Assembly: GCF_001440345.1 (NCBI RefSeq)
Contig: NZ_LJYX01000006.1
Span: 868,001-932,000, forward strand
Reading direction: 5' to 3'
Length of the DNA: 64,000 bases
DNA from: Colwellia sp. TT2012
Lineage (GTDB): Bacteria > Pseudomonadota > Gammaproteobacteria > Enterobacterales > Alteromonadaceae
Made by a program: the position numbers and the translations under genes. Each line of letters opens with the position of its first letter. Within the stretch, counting starts at the first letter, position 1. The notes under the pieces were generated by a model. That model did no database searches. It was given only the letters and a program-made list of their open reading frames with translations, and was not told where the DNA came from. Positions 1-8,113 of this stretch are shown here, piece after piece.

Positions 1-459
1 GATGAAGCCGCGTTAATAGCCTGTATGGCTTATGTCGATTTAAATCCCATTAGAGCTAAAATAGCTAAAACCCCAGAAACATCCAAGTACACCAGTATTC
101 AACGACGGATAAAAGCCGCAGTTAAAGGGCAACAAGCCCAACAACTACTGCCCTTTATCGGTAACCCAAGAAAGAACATGCCTACAGGTTTACCGTTTGA
201 ATTAAGTGACTATATCCAATTGCTTGATTTAACCGGCCGTTGTATTAGAGCCGATAAACACGGTTATATAGACAAAGCCCAACCTGAAATATTAACCCGT
301 TTAGGTATAAGTCACGAAAACTGGTTGGTGTTAACTACACAATTTAGACAATGTTTTCATGGCGCTGTGGGTAGAGCGCAAGCTCTCACGGATTTTTGTG
401 AACATCAGCACTTAAAAAAACGAGCAACGGTGTCAATTTGCCAAAAGTTGCTGGCTTAA
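1..459 (+). CDS. Y1-type (REP-associated/IS200-like) transposase, C-terminal part
   Basis: The reading frame is open from base 1, so the gene starts before the window. The visible 152 residues begin DEAALIACMAYVDLNPIRA, which I recognise as the conserved segment that follows the catalytic tyrosine domain in long Y1 transposases of Shewanella, Colwellia and similar marine bacteria. The HUH motif and catalytic Tyr would lie upstream and cannot be checked. The C-terminal extension is basic and ends at a TAA. In these proteins it follows the nuclease domain and has no well-defined role. Nothing in the visible part is broken. Confidence 0.75.
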   Translation, partial: DEAALIACMAYVDLNPIRAKIAKTPETSKYTSIQRRIKAAVKGQQAQQLLPFIGNPRKNMPTGLPFELSDYIQLLDLTGRCIRADKHGYIDKAQPEILTRLGISHENWLVLTTQFRQCFHGAVGRAQALTDFCEHQHLKKRATVSICQKLLA

Positions 460-645
460 TCAACATGCCCCTTCTAAATAAATTACTTATTTAAGGCTAG
501 TTGTGCCTTAAATTGGGTGAAACCTCTGTTTTACTAAATTAATTTGAATACCCTCTTCGTCACTATAATACTCAAAGTTAAACTCTGCCCAATGTAAATC
601 AGTAACGATGATTTACTGATATTATGTATTAATTATTTTGAGTGG
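460..645. other. Intergenic spacer between transposase remnants
   Basis: AT-rich spacer between the Y1 transposase and the IS1634-type fragment. I see no gene, promoter of note or clear terminal inverted repeat here. Confidence 0.4.
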
Positions 646-972
646 GTGTCTGGTGTTGTCCTTAAATATTTAAAAGTAGTTCCCTTATTAGACCAGTACA
701 TACCGCAAGAAGACAAACAAGAAATTATGCCCGGTGAGACAGTTAAGCGCATGATAATGAATGGACTTGGTTTTGCCAACAGCCCTTTGTGCCTCAGTCC
801 GCATTTTTTTGCCAATCTACCGCTTGATCATTTACTTCGAGAAGGCGTAAAAGCCGATAACTGCAATCGGCATAAATTAGGTCGCACTTTTGCTCAGTGT
901 TTTTATTTTGGCTGTGAAAGTCTATTTTCATCGATGGTCATGCAATGTACTTATATAAAATCAAAACAGTAG
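646..972 (+). pseudogene. IS1634-family transposase fragment (N-terminal DUF4277 domain)
   Basis: The 108-aa frame opens at a GTG. It contains the DUF4277-like pattern of IS1634 transposases: a DQYIPQ segment, then MIMNGLGFANSPLCLSPHFF, then a degenerate LLREGVKADNCNRHKLGR where the family usually has a ...NDD.LGR-type sequence. The family is normally about 500 residues with a DDE catalytic core after this domain. Here the frame stops after about 100 residues and no core follows before the TonB receptor gene at 1138. I read it as the decayed 5' end of an insertion sequence. No terminal repeats were found. Confidence 0.65.
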
Positions 973-1137
973 CCTAGGATTCTAATCAATGTCTGTTTGA
1001 TGATCATCAAAAGTAAGCCTGACGCCACTGTGACTAATAGACAATTATTTCGGCTGTAAATCTAAAAGCCTTTAACTAGTCTATAATTTTTTAATAACTC
1101 TAAAAACACCAATAATAAGCGAAGCCTGCGAAAAACA

Positions 1138-4038
1138 ATGAGGGTGAAACAAGTTATGTCATGTTTTAGTATAGTAAATAGAACTCGTATGCCACGCTTA
1201 ACCTTTATACCCGCTTATACAATGTTGGTTAGTTTTACCGCCACAGTAAGTCTATTTTTATTCAGCTCTTTATTTGCTGTTGAAGCTCAAGATGCTAGTA
1301 ATGAAGATGAAACCGATATTGAAGTAATCACCATAACGGGTTCAAGGATCCCTCGGGTCAATGCAATTTCCTCCTCCCCCATTATTAGCCTGAGCAATGA
1401 AGAAATCAAAATGAGCGGGAGCTTATCCTTATTAGAGTCTATTTATGATCTGCCAGTATTTGGTGCCGCACGAGACAATTCTAATACGGCCCGCAGTTCA
1501 CGTAATATGGGTAGCCAACAAATGGATTTACGCGATTTAGGCCCACAACGTACCTTAGTATTAGTTAACGGCAAACGGTTGGCTCCCGCGGGGGTTGATG
1601 GCATAGTAGATACCAGTGCTATCCCTGTGGCTTTGATAGATAGGGTTGAAATAATTACCGGCGGTGCCTCTGCTGTTTATGGCTCAGAAGCCATTGCTGG
1701 GGTAGTTAATATTATCTTAAAAGATAATTTTGACGGCATCGAATTTAATGCCTATTACGGTATTACCCAAGAAGGGGATGGCGAACAATTTCGCCTTAAC
1801 CTAACCACGGGCAGTGACTTTGCTAACGACCAAGGTTATGCCATGGTGCATTTAGATTACTCAGATACCAAAGGCATCATCAATAAAGACAGAGAAATCA
1901 GTAAAACAACAGGCGCTTTAGTCAGTAATCCCAACGATACTGGCCCTAATGACAGACTGCCTGCAAGTATCTGGCAAAGCGATTATGGCCGAAGTACCAC
2001 CATTCCCTCTGGCAGATACAGTATTCCGGGGGTGGGAACCCGAGTCATTGACCCAATTACCGGACAATTAAGAAACTTTTCAACGCCAGCAGACAGATAT
2101 CGTTTTAATGAAGGGCACCTAGCTGTGCCTTTACAAACGTTTAATGCTTACGCAATCGCACATTATGAGGTTGTTGATTATGCCCAAATTTTTTCTGAGA
2201 TGTCTTTTTCCAATACTCAGTCTTTTAGAATTATTGAGGCGGCGGGTGAAACGGTATCGAACATTCCGCTCACTAATGCAAATATTCCTCAAGTTGTCTT
2301 GGATGCTATTACAGAAGGCAGCGAGCCCGATGCAACAGAACTCAGTGTAAGACGTAGATTTACCGAGTTTGGCCCCCGTAGCAGTAATTTTGAACGTAAT
2401 GCAATAAGGGTATTATTAGGCGTAAAAGGGGACATTTCCGAAAATTGGCAGTACGAGACTTATTATCTCTACGGACGTTATACCGCAAGTAATGAAAATT
2501 TTGGTCGTATGCGCTTAGATCATTTAGCCGCAACTTTAGGGCCAGAAAACTGTGATAATTTTAATGCGGTACAAATTCAATCCCAAGCCGCAATGTGCCC
2601 GGGCTCTATCGATTTATTTAGCGAAAATAGCATCACACAAGAATATATTGACTTTATCGCTTATCAAGATATACGTACAGGTTACTCTCAACAACAAGTT
2701 TGGGCAGCCAATGTTAATGGCGATATTTTCGAATTGCCTGCTGGCTATATAAAGCTAGCCCTTGGCATAGAAAACCGTCAAGAAAATAACAACGATATCC
2801 CTTCCTCCATCATTCAGGCGGGACAATCTACCAGTAATTTAGCCCCACAAACCCAAGGTAAGTTTGATGTGAATGAGTTTTATGCTGAAGCCATTATTCC
2901 CCTTGTTGATAGCGATATAACCTTGATGAAAAAACTAGAGCTGACCACATCAGTCCGACTTTCCGACTTTTCGACGGTAGGGAGTTTAACCAGTTGGAAT
3001 ATCGGTATGTTTTGGCAACCTAGCCATGAGTTACGCATTCGTATTATGCAAGCTCAAGCGCATAGGTCCCCTAATATTGACGAATTATTTAGAGGCAGGA
3101 ATGAAAGTTTTAATTCCGCTAGCGACCCCTGTAATAATGGCGGGTCACCAGGCGTTGTCGCCGATAACTGTGCAGCGTTAGGCATAGGCAATGACTTTGT
3201 ACAACCTGAAAATCGAATTAGAAATGTAATAGCAGGAAATACCGATTTAAGTGAAGAGCAGTCTGATACCACCACACTGGGTATTATTTATACCCCACAA
3301 GATAATTTATTGCAGGGTCTTTCTCTTAGTATTGACTGGTTTAACATTGAGATTGAAAACGCCATTACCACCCCTGGGTTACAAACCATTATGGATTTAT
3401 GTTATATGTCGCTTAATTTATCAGATCCTGCTTGTGATCTTATTACTCGAGCAGACGATGGCGAAATAACCGAAGTATTAAGAGGCGCTTTAAATACCGG
3501 TTTTATAACGACCAACGGGCTTGATATTGAAGCCAATTATCAATTTGATTTACCAGATATCGGTATTGGCGGATATGGCACGATATACACCCGCTTAAAC
3601 TATTCTTTTCTTAATGAGTACGATGAAGAGTCGTTTCTTGGCAGTGATGTGATTCATAAAGCAGGCACGTTAGGCTTAGCTAAACATCAATTCGTATTAA
3701 ACTTTAATTACACATTCAATGATTACTTTTTTAACTGGAAAATTAAATACATTGGTGAAGTACAAGTAGACCCAAACCGCACCGATGCTGACAATGGAGA
3801 AGTTATTCCCGGGCGTGGCATAGAAGAAATAGAAGGTTATAAAATATCAGGTAAAACTTATAGCGATGTGGCGTTTAAATATATGCATAATCCCTTTGTT
3901 GAATTTAGTTTTGGCATTACCAACCTCTTTGATCAAAAACTCCCTTTGGTTGTCTTAGGAGGAAGACAAAATACGTTGGCAGGGGTTTATGATTTTCGGG
4001 GGAGAGCGTTTTATTCGGGCATATCTGTTTTGTTTTAA
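1138..4038 (+). CDS. TonB-dependent outer-membrane receptor
   Basis: The 966-aa product is an outer-membrane TonB-gated transporter. An N-terminal hydrophobic stretch (about residues 25-48) ending before AQDASNEDETD looks like a signal peptide. It is followed by a TonB-box-like acidic segment and ITGSRIPR, the usual start of the plug in Xanthomonas/Caulobacter-type receptors. The plug continues through VNGKR and GGASAVYGSEAIAGVVNI (about residues 145-195). The rest is beta-barrel-like, and the chain ends in an aromatic residue (GISVLF), as outer-membrane proteins usually do. The ATG at 1138 has no obvious ribosome-binding site; the ATG at 1156 lies after AGGGTGA and could be the real start. 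The substrate is unknown. The next gene is a solute-binding protein on the same strand. Confidence 0.85.
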   Translation: MRVKQVMSCFSIVNRTRMPRLTFIPAYTMLVSFTATVSLFLFSSLFAVEAQDASNEDETDIEVITITGSRIPRVNAISSSPIISLSNEEIKMSGSLSLLESIYDLPVFGAARDNSNTARSSRNMGSQQMDLRDLGPQRTLVLVNGKRLAPAGVDGIVDTSAIPVALIDRVEIITGGASAVYGSEAIAGVVNIILKDNFDGIEFNAYYGITQEGDGEQFRLNLTTGSDFANDQGYAMVHLDYSDTKGIINKDREISKTTGALVSNPNDTGPNDRLPASIWQSDYGRSTTIPSGRYSIPGVGTRVIDPITGQLRNFSTPADRYRFNEGHLAVPLQTFNAYAIAHYEVVDYAQIFSEMSFSNTQSFRIIEAAGETVSNIPLTNANIPQVVLDAITEGSEPDATELSVRRRFTEFGPRSSNFERNAIRVLLGVKGDISENWQYETYYLYGRYTASNENFGRMRLDHLAATLGPENCDNFNAVQIQSQAAMCPGSIDLFSENSITQEYIDFIAYQDIRTGYSQQQVWAANVNGDIFELPAGYIKLALGIENRQENNNDIPSSIIQAGQSTSNLAPQTQGKFDVNEFYAEAIIPLVDSDITLMKKLELTTSVRLSDFSTVGSLTSWNIGMFWQPSHELRIRIMQAQAHRSPNIDELFRGRNESFNSASDPCNNGGSPGVVADNCAALGIGNDFVQPENRIRNVIAGNTDLSEEQSDTTTLGIIYTPQDNLLQGLSLSIDWFNIEIENAITTPGLQTIMDLCYMSLNLSDPACDLITRADDGEITEVLRGALNTGFITTNGLDIEANYQFDLPDIGIGGYGTIYTRLNYSFLNEYDEESFLGSDVIHKAGTLGLAKHQFVLNFNYTFNDYFFNWKIKYIGEVQVDPNRTDADNGEVIPGRGIEEIEGYKISGKTYSDVAFKYMHNPFVEFSFGITNLFDQKLPLVVLGGRQNTLAGVYDFRGRAFYSGISVLF

Positions 4039-4192
4039 ACTATAATTATCACTAAATATCTCTATATTAGTGGAAAGTTTTTATAGATTTAAGCCAGTCA
4101 TTAACCTTAAATAACTGTAGATGGATAATTAATAGCTAAACCTTGAAGTAAATTATTTTAGTTTTACAAAATGATATTAAGACCTATACATT

Positions 4193-4987
4193 ATGATTAC
4201 TCTGCAGTTTTTTAAATATAATATGATGCTAAAAACCTCTTTATATATACTTTTTATCTTTTTATTTACTGCTAGTCTGGCAGCTCAGGAGAGTGCTAGC
4301 CCAAAAGCATTTAAAATAGCCCTTGGTAACAATAGCGTGCCTTGGAATTGGCAAGAACACAATCAACACAAAGGCATTTTAATCGACATTATCAATGAAG
4401 CACTGGTCAGCCGAATGAAGATTAAGGTTGAACTACTTTTTTACCCTTGGAAACGAGCCCAACAAATGGTGAAGTATAATAAGGCTGACGCGTTAATTAC
4501 TAACTTCACTGAAGAAAGAAAAATTTATTCCAATGCCGGTGAACACTATATTACCAATATAAAACGCATGATATTTGTTAATAAAAATGACCCTCTGATA
4601 AATGACATTGCTAAAGCTCAATCATTAAAAGATCTTAAAATGTTTACTATTGGTAATAATATCGGCAACCCTTGGGCGGCAAGAGTATTTAAAGGTTATA
4701 AAATAGCGTGGGCTTCGAGTGTTAGTAGAGCCTTAAAAATGCTGGAGAAATCTCGTTTTAATATTTTTATTGGCAACTCGGTGGCTACTCGGTATAAGTT
4801 AAAACAACTTAATATTACCAATGTAGTGATGTTACCCAATCAGTTAATCGATATTAAAGCGTCTCGCTATCAGTTATTGATTGGTAAAAAATCAAGTTAT
4901 TTACATCTACTCCCTGAATTTGATCGCACGATTTTAGCTATGAAAGAAGATGGAAGTTTACAAGCCATCTTTGATAAGTATAAATAG
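4193..4987 (+). CDS. Periplasmic solute-binding protein, family 3 (amino-acid type)
   Basis: The 264-aa protein has a hydrophobic N-terminus (MLKTSLYILFIFLFTASLAA) consistent with a signal peptide. A single bacterial extracellular solute-binding family 3 domain follows, recognisable from KGILIDIINEAL, the PWKRAQQMV segment, TNFTEERK and a late MKEDGSLQAIFDKY. Proteins of this size without a linked permease are common in Alteromonadales and may act as sensors or orphan binding proteins. No ABC permease or ATPase gene is nearby, so the ligand and transport role are open. ATGs at 4223 and 4226 are alternative starts that would place the signal peptide at the very N-terminus. Confidence 0.8.
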   Translation: MITLQFFKYNMMLKTSLYILFIFLFTASLAAQESASPKAFKIALGNNSVPWNWQEHNQHKGILIDIINEALVSRMKIKVELLFYPWKRAQQMVKYNKADALITNFTEERKIYSNAGEHYITNIKRMIFVNKNDPLINDIAKAQSLKDLKMFTIGNNIGNPWAARVFKGYKIAWASSVSRALKMLEKSRFNIFIGNSVATRYKLKQLNITNVVMLPNQLIDIKASRYQLLIGKKSSYLHLLPEFDRTILAMKEDGSLQAIFDKYK

Positions 4988-5275
4988 GTTCGCACTATTA
5001 ATTAGACACTTTAAACGTAAGCGTATGGGGAACGGCACCTAGCCGTGCTCAACGTTCCATTGAATTCACCACGCTAAGTGGACAACAATTGAGTACTGTT
5101 TATAATGTTTAATTAGAAAAATGTGCTTGGCATGAAATAACAGTATTTCCTTAAAAAATAAGGAAAAATCTCGTCTTTCAATGGATAATTAAAAAATACA
5201 AATTTATCAAACCTATTGATGATGCGTTAGTAAAAAGGTATTGTTGCCTCTTAACTTTCTAAGGATCATATCGTA
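4988..5275. other. Intergenic region, no supported gene
   Basis: This 288-bp stretch contains a short imperfect inverted repeat around 5030-5060 (GAACG...CGTTC). It also has an unsupported frame that ends at 5112. I see no recognisable RNA or promoter. Confidence 0.3.
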
Positions 5276-5542
5276 ATGGAAGAAAAAATCACCTTGGTAG
5301 TTGATTACCTGCAGACAGTTAAGACTCGCTGCACATACAATGCTGCTGCGAAAGCGTTGGGTGTTACACCGAAGGAGCTAAAGAAACTGTTAGGTAAGCG
5401 CAGGCCGGAAAACTCTTGGTTTGTTAATACGGGAACTGGCAATCCAGTTGGGTACACTGACGAAGAAAAACATCCGGACCTTCATCGTACAAAGCTTATT
5501 ATTAAATCAGCGGAAGTTTTGACACGAAACCTAGATTTATAG
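5276..5542 (+). CDS. Small conserved hypothetical protein with HTH-like N-terminus
   Basis: The 88-aa frame is preceded by AAGGA about 12 bases before the ATG. Residues about 8-42 (YLQTVKTRCTYNAAAKALGV, then TPKELKKLLG) have the helix-turn-helix look of small DNA-binding or adaptor proteins in marine gammaproteobacteria. The rest (NSWFVNTGTGNPVGY) is polar and resembles nothing I can name. It stands alone on the plus strand, before a 51-aa charged protein. The function is not known. Confidence 0.6.
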   Translation: MEEKITLVVDYLQTVKTRCTYNAAAKALGVTPKELKKLLGKRRPENSWFVNTGTGNPVGYTDEEKHPDLHRTKLIIKSAEVLTRNLDL

Positions 5543-5664
5543 AAAAGTTAACACCTTGCTCAAGGGCGACGATTTTAAGCGGGGCCTAGCCCTAAAAATA
5601 CCCCTTAGCAAAGCTAGATGTTAGCAATTAGATACACCCCCTAAATTAATTCAAGAGTATTCAA

Positions 5665-5820
5665 ATGGCGAAAAGCAATTACAATTATGAGAAGCGGCAG
5701 AGGGAACTTGCGAAGAAGAAAAAGAAAGAGGAAAAACGCCTGAAAAAATTAGAAAAGGTTAGTGAAGACCCCTCATCCGATGAGCCACTATTAGCGGATG
5801 ATGAAAATACATCCATATAA
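5665..5820 (+). CDS. 51-residue lysine/glutamate-rich conserved small protein
   Basis: The frame begins MAKSNYNYEKRQRELAKKKK and continues with alternating K/E residues before an acidic tail ending DDENTSI. Small proteins with this MAKSNY.(F/Y)EKRQ(K/R)ELAKKKK pattern are widespread in gammaproteobacteria and have no assigned function. The charged core should form a long single helix. A weak AAGAG precedes the ATG by about 8 bases. The length fits the family I remember, so I consider it a real gene despite its size. Confidence 0.65.
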   Translation: MAKSNYNYEKRQRELAKKKKKEEKRLKKLEKVSEDPSSDEPLLADDENTSI

Positions 5821-6014
5821 TTATGTCGTCTACTGTGCTCGTATAAAGATGCAACTATGCCGACATCTAAGTGGTGATCGGATGTTGAGAGGGTTATGTT
5901 TTTAACCAAAACAATAGAGCGCGTAAGTTACTGGAATCGTGTATCAACTCATTTTTCAGGGGGGATACTACCCATGAATAAATTTAGTAAGTCAGTTAAA
6001 TTAGGAGTATTGTA

Positions 6015-6269
6015 TTGCAAACTGTAGTCAAAAAATGGTTCCGAGATAAAGAATCTGGATTTCTGGATAACGGCAACGGCCCAGATATAATAGTACGTAA
6101 AGCCGATCTTGTTAATTGTGCTTTTTTAAAAGTTGGTGCCACTGTTGAGTTTGAATGCTACTCAGAAAAGCGAGGATTAATAGCCAAAAAGGTTAAACTT
6201 TCGAATCTGAAGCGGTCGCAACAAGGGATTCGAGATAATAAACCCTATCGCCCAGGTGTCATGACTTAA
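6015..6269 (+). CDS. Cold-shock-domain-like protein (TTG start)
   Basis: The 84-aa protein starts at TTG 6015, placed by AGGAG at 6003-6007. The segment VVKKWFRDKESGFLDNGNG resembles the RNP1 region of cold-shock proteins (VKWFN...GFG), and IIVRKADL matches the position of IFVHxSxL. The canonical aromatic residues are only partly kept, so nucleic-acid binding is likely but weaker evidence than for a true CspA. The C-terminal tail (KLSNLKRSQQGIRDNKPYRP) is basic. A 17-codon ORF at 5974-6027 overlaps the start in another frame (see findings). Confidence 0.6.
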   Translation: MQTVVKKWFRDKESGFLDNGNGPDIIVRKADLVNCAFLKVGATVEFECYSEKRGLIAKKVKLSNLKRSQQGIRDNKPYRPGVMT

Positions 6270-6500
6270 GTAATTAAGCGTAGAGCAAGGCGCTGCAATC
6301 TTATACTAAAAACGTCCAGGAAAAAATGGCTGCTAAATTTTTTTGCCGCTGAGCTGTGGCATTATCAATAAAAAATTTAATCTAAATTTGCATTAAGTGC
6401 CATCCACTTAATGACCGCTTTGTGGTATTCGTCAATAGTGCGTAGGAAGCTTAAATCTCATTAGTTGTAGCCATTCTCATTAGTTATTAATTAAACTATC

Positions 6501-6549
6501 AAATTAATGACTGAGTACCCTGCCGGTAAAAGGTACTCAGAGTTAATTT
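6501..6549. repeat. Imperfect inverted repeat around CTGAGTACC/GGTACTCAG
   Basis: The arms CTGAGTACC (6511-6519) and GGTACTCAG (6532-6540) are perfect complements around a 12-base loop. The flanks AAATTAA (6501-6507) and TTAATTT (6543-6549) extend the symmetry. It lacks a T-tract, so it is not a clear terminator. It could be a REP-like or IS-end element, or an mRNA 3' structure for the M24 gene. Confidence 0.5.
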
Positions 6550-6559
6550 AAATGGTTTG

Positions 6560-6580
6560 TCGCGGCGTCGTCACCGCGAC
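6560..6580. terminator. GC-rich hairpin downstream of the M24 peptidase gene
   Basis: GTCGCGG and CCGCGAC form a 7-bp GC-rich stem in otherwise AT-rich DNA, about 30 bases past the M24 stop codon on the minus strand. No strong T-tract follows, so a role as terminator or 3' stabiliser is inference. Confidence 0.35.
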
Positions 6581-6608
6581 GCCAAACAGAGAATAGTTGC
6601 CGTTAAGG

Positions 6609-7841
6609 TTAGTTAGCTTCATAGCCAAAAGGGTCATCAATAGAGTGAGCCGGCTCACTAAACCATTTTGGTCCAGATTCAGTCATGTAGAAGTGATCTT
6701 CTAAACGCACACCAAACTCGCCATAAAGACACAGCATAGGCTCATTAGAAAAACACATGCCAGCAGCTAAGGGGGTTTTATCACCTCTGACTAAATATGG
6801 CCATTCATGAATGTCTAAACCAACGCCATGGCCAGTACGATGTGGCAGTCCTGGTACTTGATAATCTGGGCCATAACCTTGCGTTTCAAGGTAGTTGCGA
6901 GCAGCAATATCGACCGTTTCACAAGGGGACGCTATTTTGGCCGCAGCAAAGCCCTGCGCTTGCGCTGTTTTTTCATGTAACCAAACCGCACGTTGTTTTT
7001 CACTGGCTTCACCAAAAACATAACTGCGGGTTATATCCGAATTATAGCCCTGAACTAAGCAGCCAGTATCGATTAACACCATATCATTAGCATCGAGGGT
7101 TTTAGGCTCTTTTACCCCATGTGGGTAGGCGGTATCTTGGCCAAATAAAACAATACAAAAAGAGGAACCTTTAGGGGCGCCTAATTTTATATGCGCTTTG
7201 TTGATAAAGTCAGTGACTTGTGCGGTAGTGATGCCAAGGGTTAAAATTTTGGCTACGGCGCGATGTACTACCATAGTCATGTCTTTAGCACGTTGCAATA
7301 AGGCAATTTCGCTGGCAGACTTGATCATTCTACAACCGGCGGTAATACTTTTACTGCTGGTGAACGTTAACGTGATGTTTTGATCTTTTGCGGCATTCAT
7401 CATGCCATCAACCGCGAAAAATGCTGTAGATTCATCAATGGCAAGGGTTCCTTGGGCACAGTTGTTTTTCTTCAGTACCTCCATAACAAGTTGATACGGT
7501 GACTCATGTTCATGCCAGCTAGCGACTTGTGCCTCAATCTGCATAAAGCCAGATAGTGTGCTTACTTCGAACCAAGGGGCGATATAAACTAAATTACCTT
7601 CTGCAGGTAATATTGCGCCGACTAAGCGCTCAGATGAGTACCAAGCAGTGCCAGTGAAATAGCTTAAATTAGTGCCAGCATTAATATATAAGGCGCTAAT
7701 GTTTTGTGCACGCATTAGCTGTTGCGCTTTAGCAATACGCTGTTGATATTCACCTAATGAGATAGGCGTGATATCAGTGGTCATATCGGTTAATTTATTT
7801 AATTCTATTTCAGCTGTAGAGCCACCAATACCAATGGACAT
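6609..7841 (-). CDS. M24-family metallopeptidase (Xaa-Pro dipeptidase/creatinase type)
   Basis: The 410-aa product has an N-terminal creatinase-like domain (about residues 25-165, with INAGTNLSYFTGTAWYSSER) and a C-terminal pita-bread peptidase domain. The five metal ligands can be read in order: Asp in LIDTG, Asp in NSDITRSY, His in HRTGHGVGLDIHE, Glu in FSNEPM, Glu in VRLEDH. Family members cleave X-Pro bonds or related substrates such as ectoine or creatine, and the substrate here is not determined. AAGGA before ATG 7841 supports this start. An FAD-dependent amine-oxidase-type gene follows upstream on the same strand, which hints at joint use of a nitrogen compound. A 16-bp palindrome sits about 90 bases upstream. 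Confidence 0.85.
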   Translation of the reverse strand: MSIGIGGSTAEIELNKLTDMTTDITPISLGEYQQRIAKAQQLMRAQNISALYINAGTNLSYFTGTAWYSSERLVGAILPAEGNLVYIAPWFEVSTLSGFMQIEAQVASWHEHESPYQLVMEVLKKNNCAQGTLAIDESTAFFAVDGMMNAAKDQNITLTFTSSKSITAGCRMIKSASEIALLQRAKDMTMVVHRAVAKILTLGITTAQVTDFINKAHIKLGAPKGSSFCIVLFGQDTAYPHGVKEPKTLDANDMVLIDTGCLVQGYNSDITRSYVFGEASEKQRAVWLHEKTAQAQGFAAAKIASPCETVDIAARNYLETQGYGPDYQVPGLPHRTGHGVGLDIHEWPYLVRGDKTPLAAGMCFSNEPMLCLYGEFGVRLEDHFYMTESGPKWFSEPAHSIDDPFGYEAN

Positions 7842-8113
7842 ATTATATTTCCTTCAAAAATAATTAACTTTATGTGAGGTGTGTTTACTCAGCACTTAGC
7901 TGAGCGGCACAGTAATAAATTCATAGGTATATTGTATACAATATTTTCACTGAGACAAGTGTTAATCTAGGCTATTTCTCGGTCGTGCTGACACCGCATG
8001 TTAATATTTCATTTAGAGCAAACGGATTAATTACTTGCTCATTTAGCGAAAATCAACAGACTTACCGGCAGGCTGCGATAACGATTAACCTCGTTTTTAA
8101 AGTAGATAATCGT
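7842..8113. other. Intergenic and promoter region of the M24 gene
   Basis: 272 bp between two minus-strand genes. Apart from the palindrome at 7929-7944 I see no other strong signal. Confidence 0.4.
7929..7944. promoter_or_regulatory. Perfect 16-bp palindrome, GntR-type operator candidate
   Basis: ATATTGTATACAATAT is its own reverse complement. Its core TTGTATACAA fits the TNGT...ACNA pattern bound by FadR/FCD-type GntR regulators. It lies 88 bases upstream of the M24 start codon, where an operator would be expected. No regulator gene of that type is inside the window. Confidence 0.5.

Larger units (their letters stand above)
6270..6608. other. Intergenic region with two inverted repeats
   Basis: This 339-bp gap holds no gene that I can support. 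It contains the inverted repeats at 6501-6549 and 6560-6580, described separately. They sit just downstream of the M24 peptidase gene read on the minus strand. Confidence 0.5.

Noticed and set aside
5005-5112. Short frame ending RSIEFTTLSGQQ as a transposase remnant
   Set aside because: I could not match it to any transposase C-terminus, and no terminal repeats were found.
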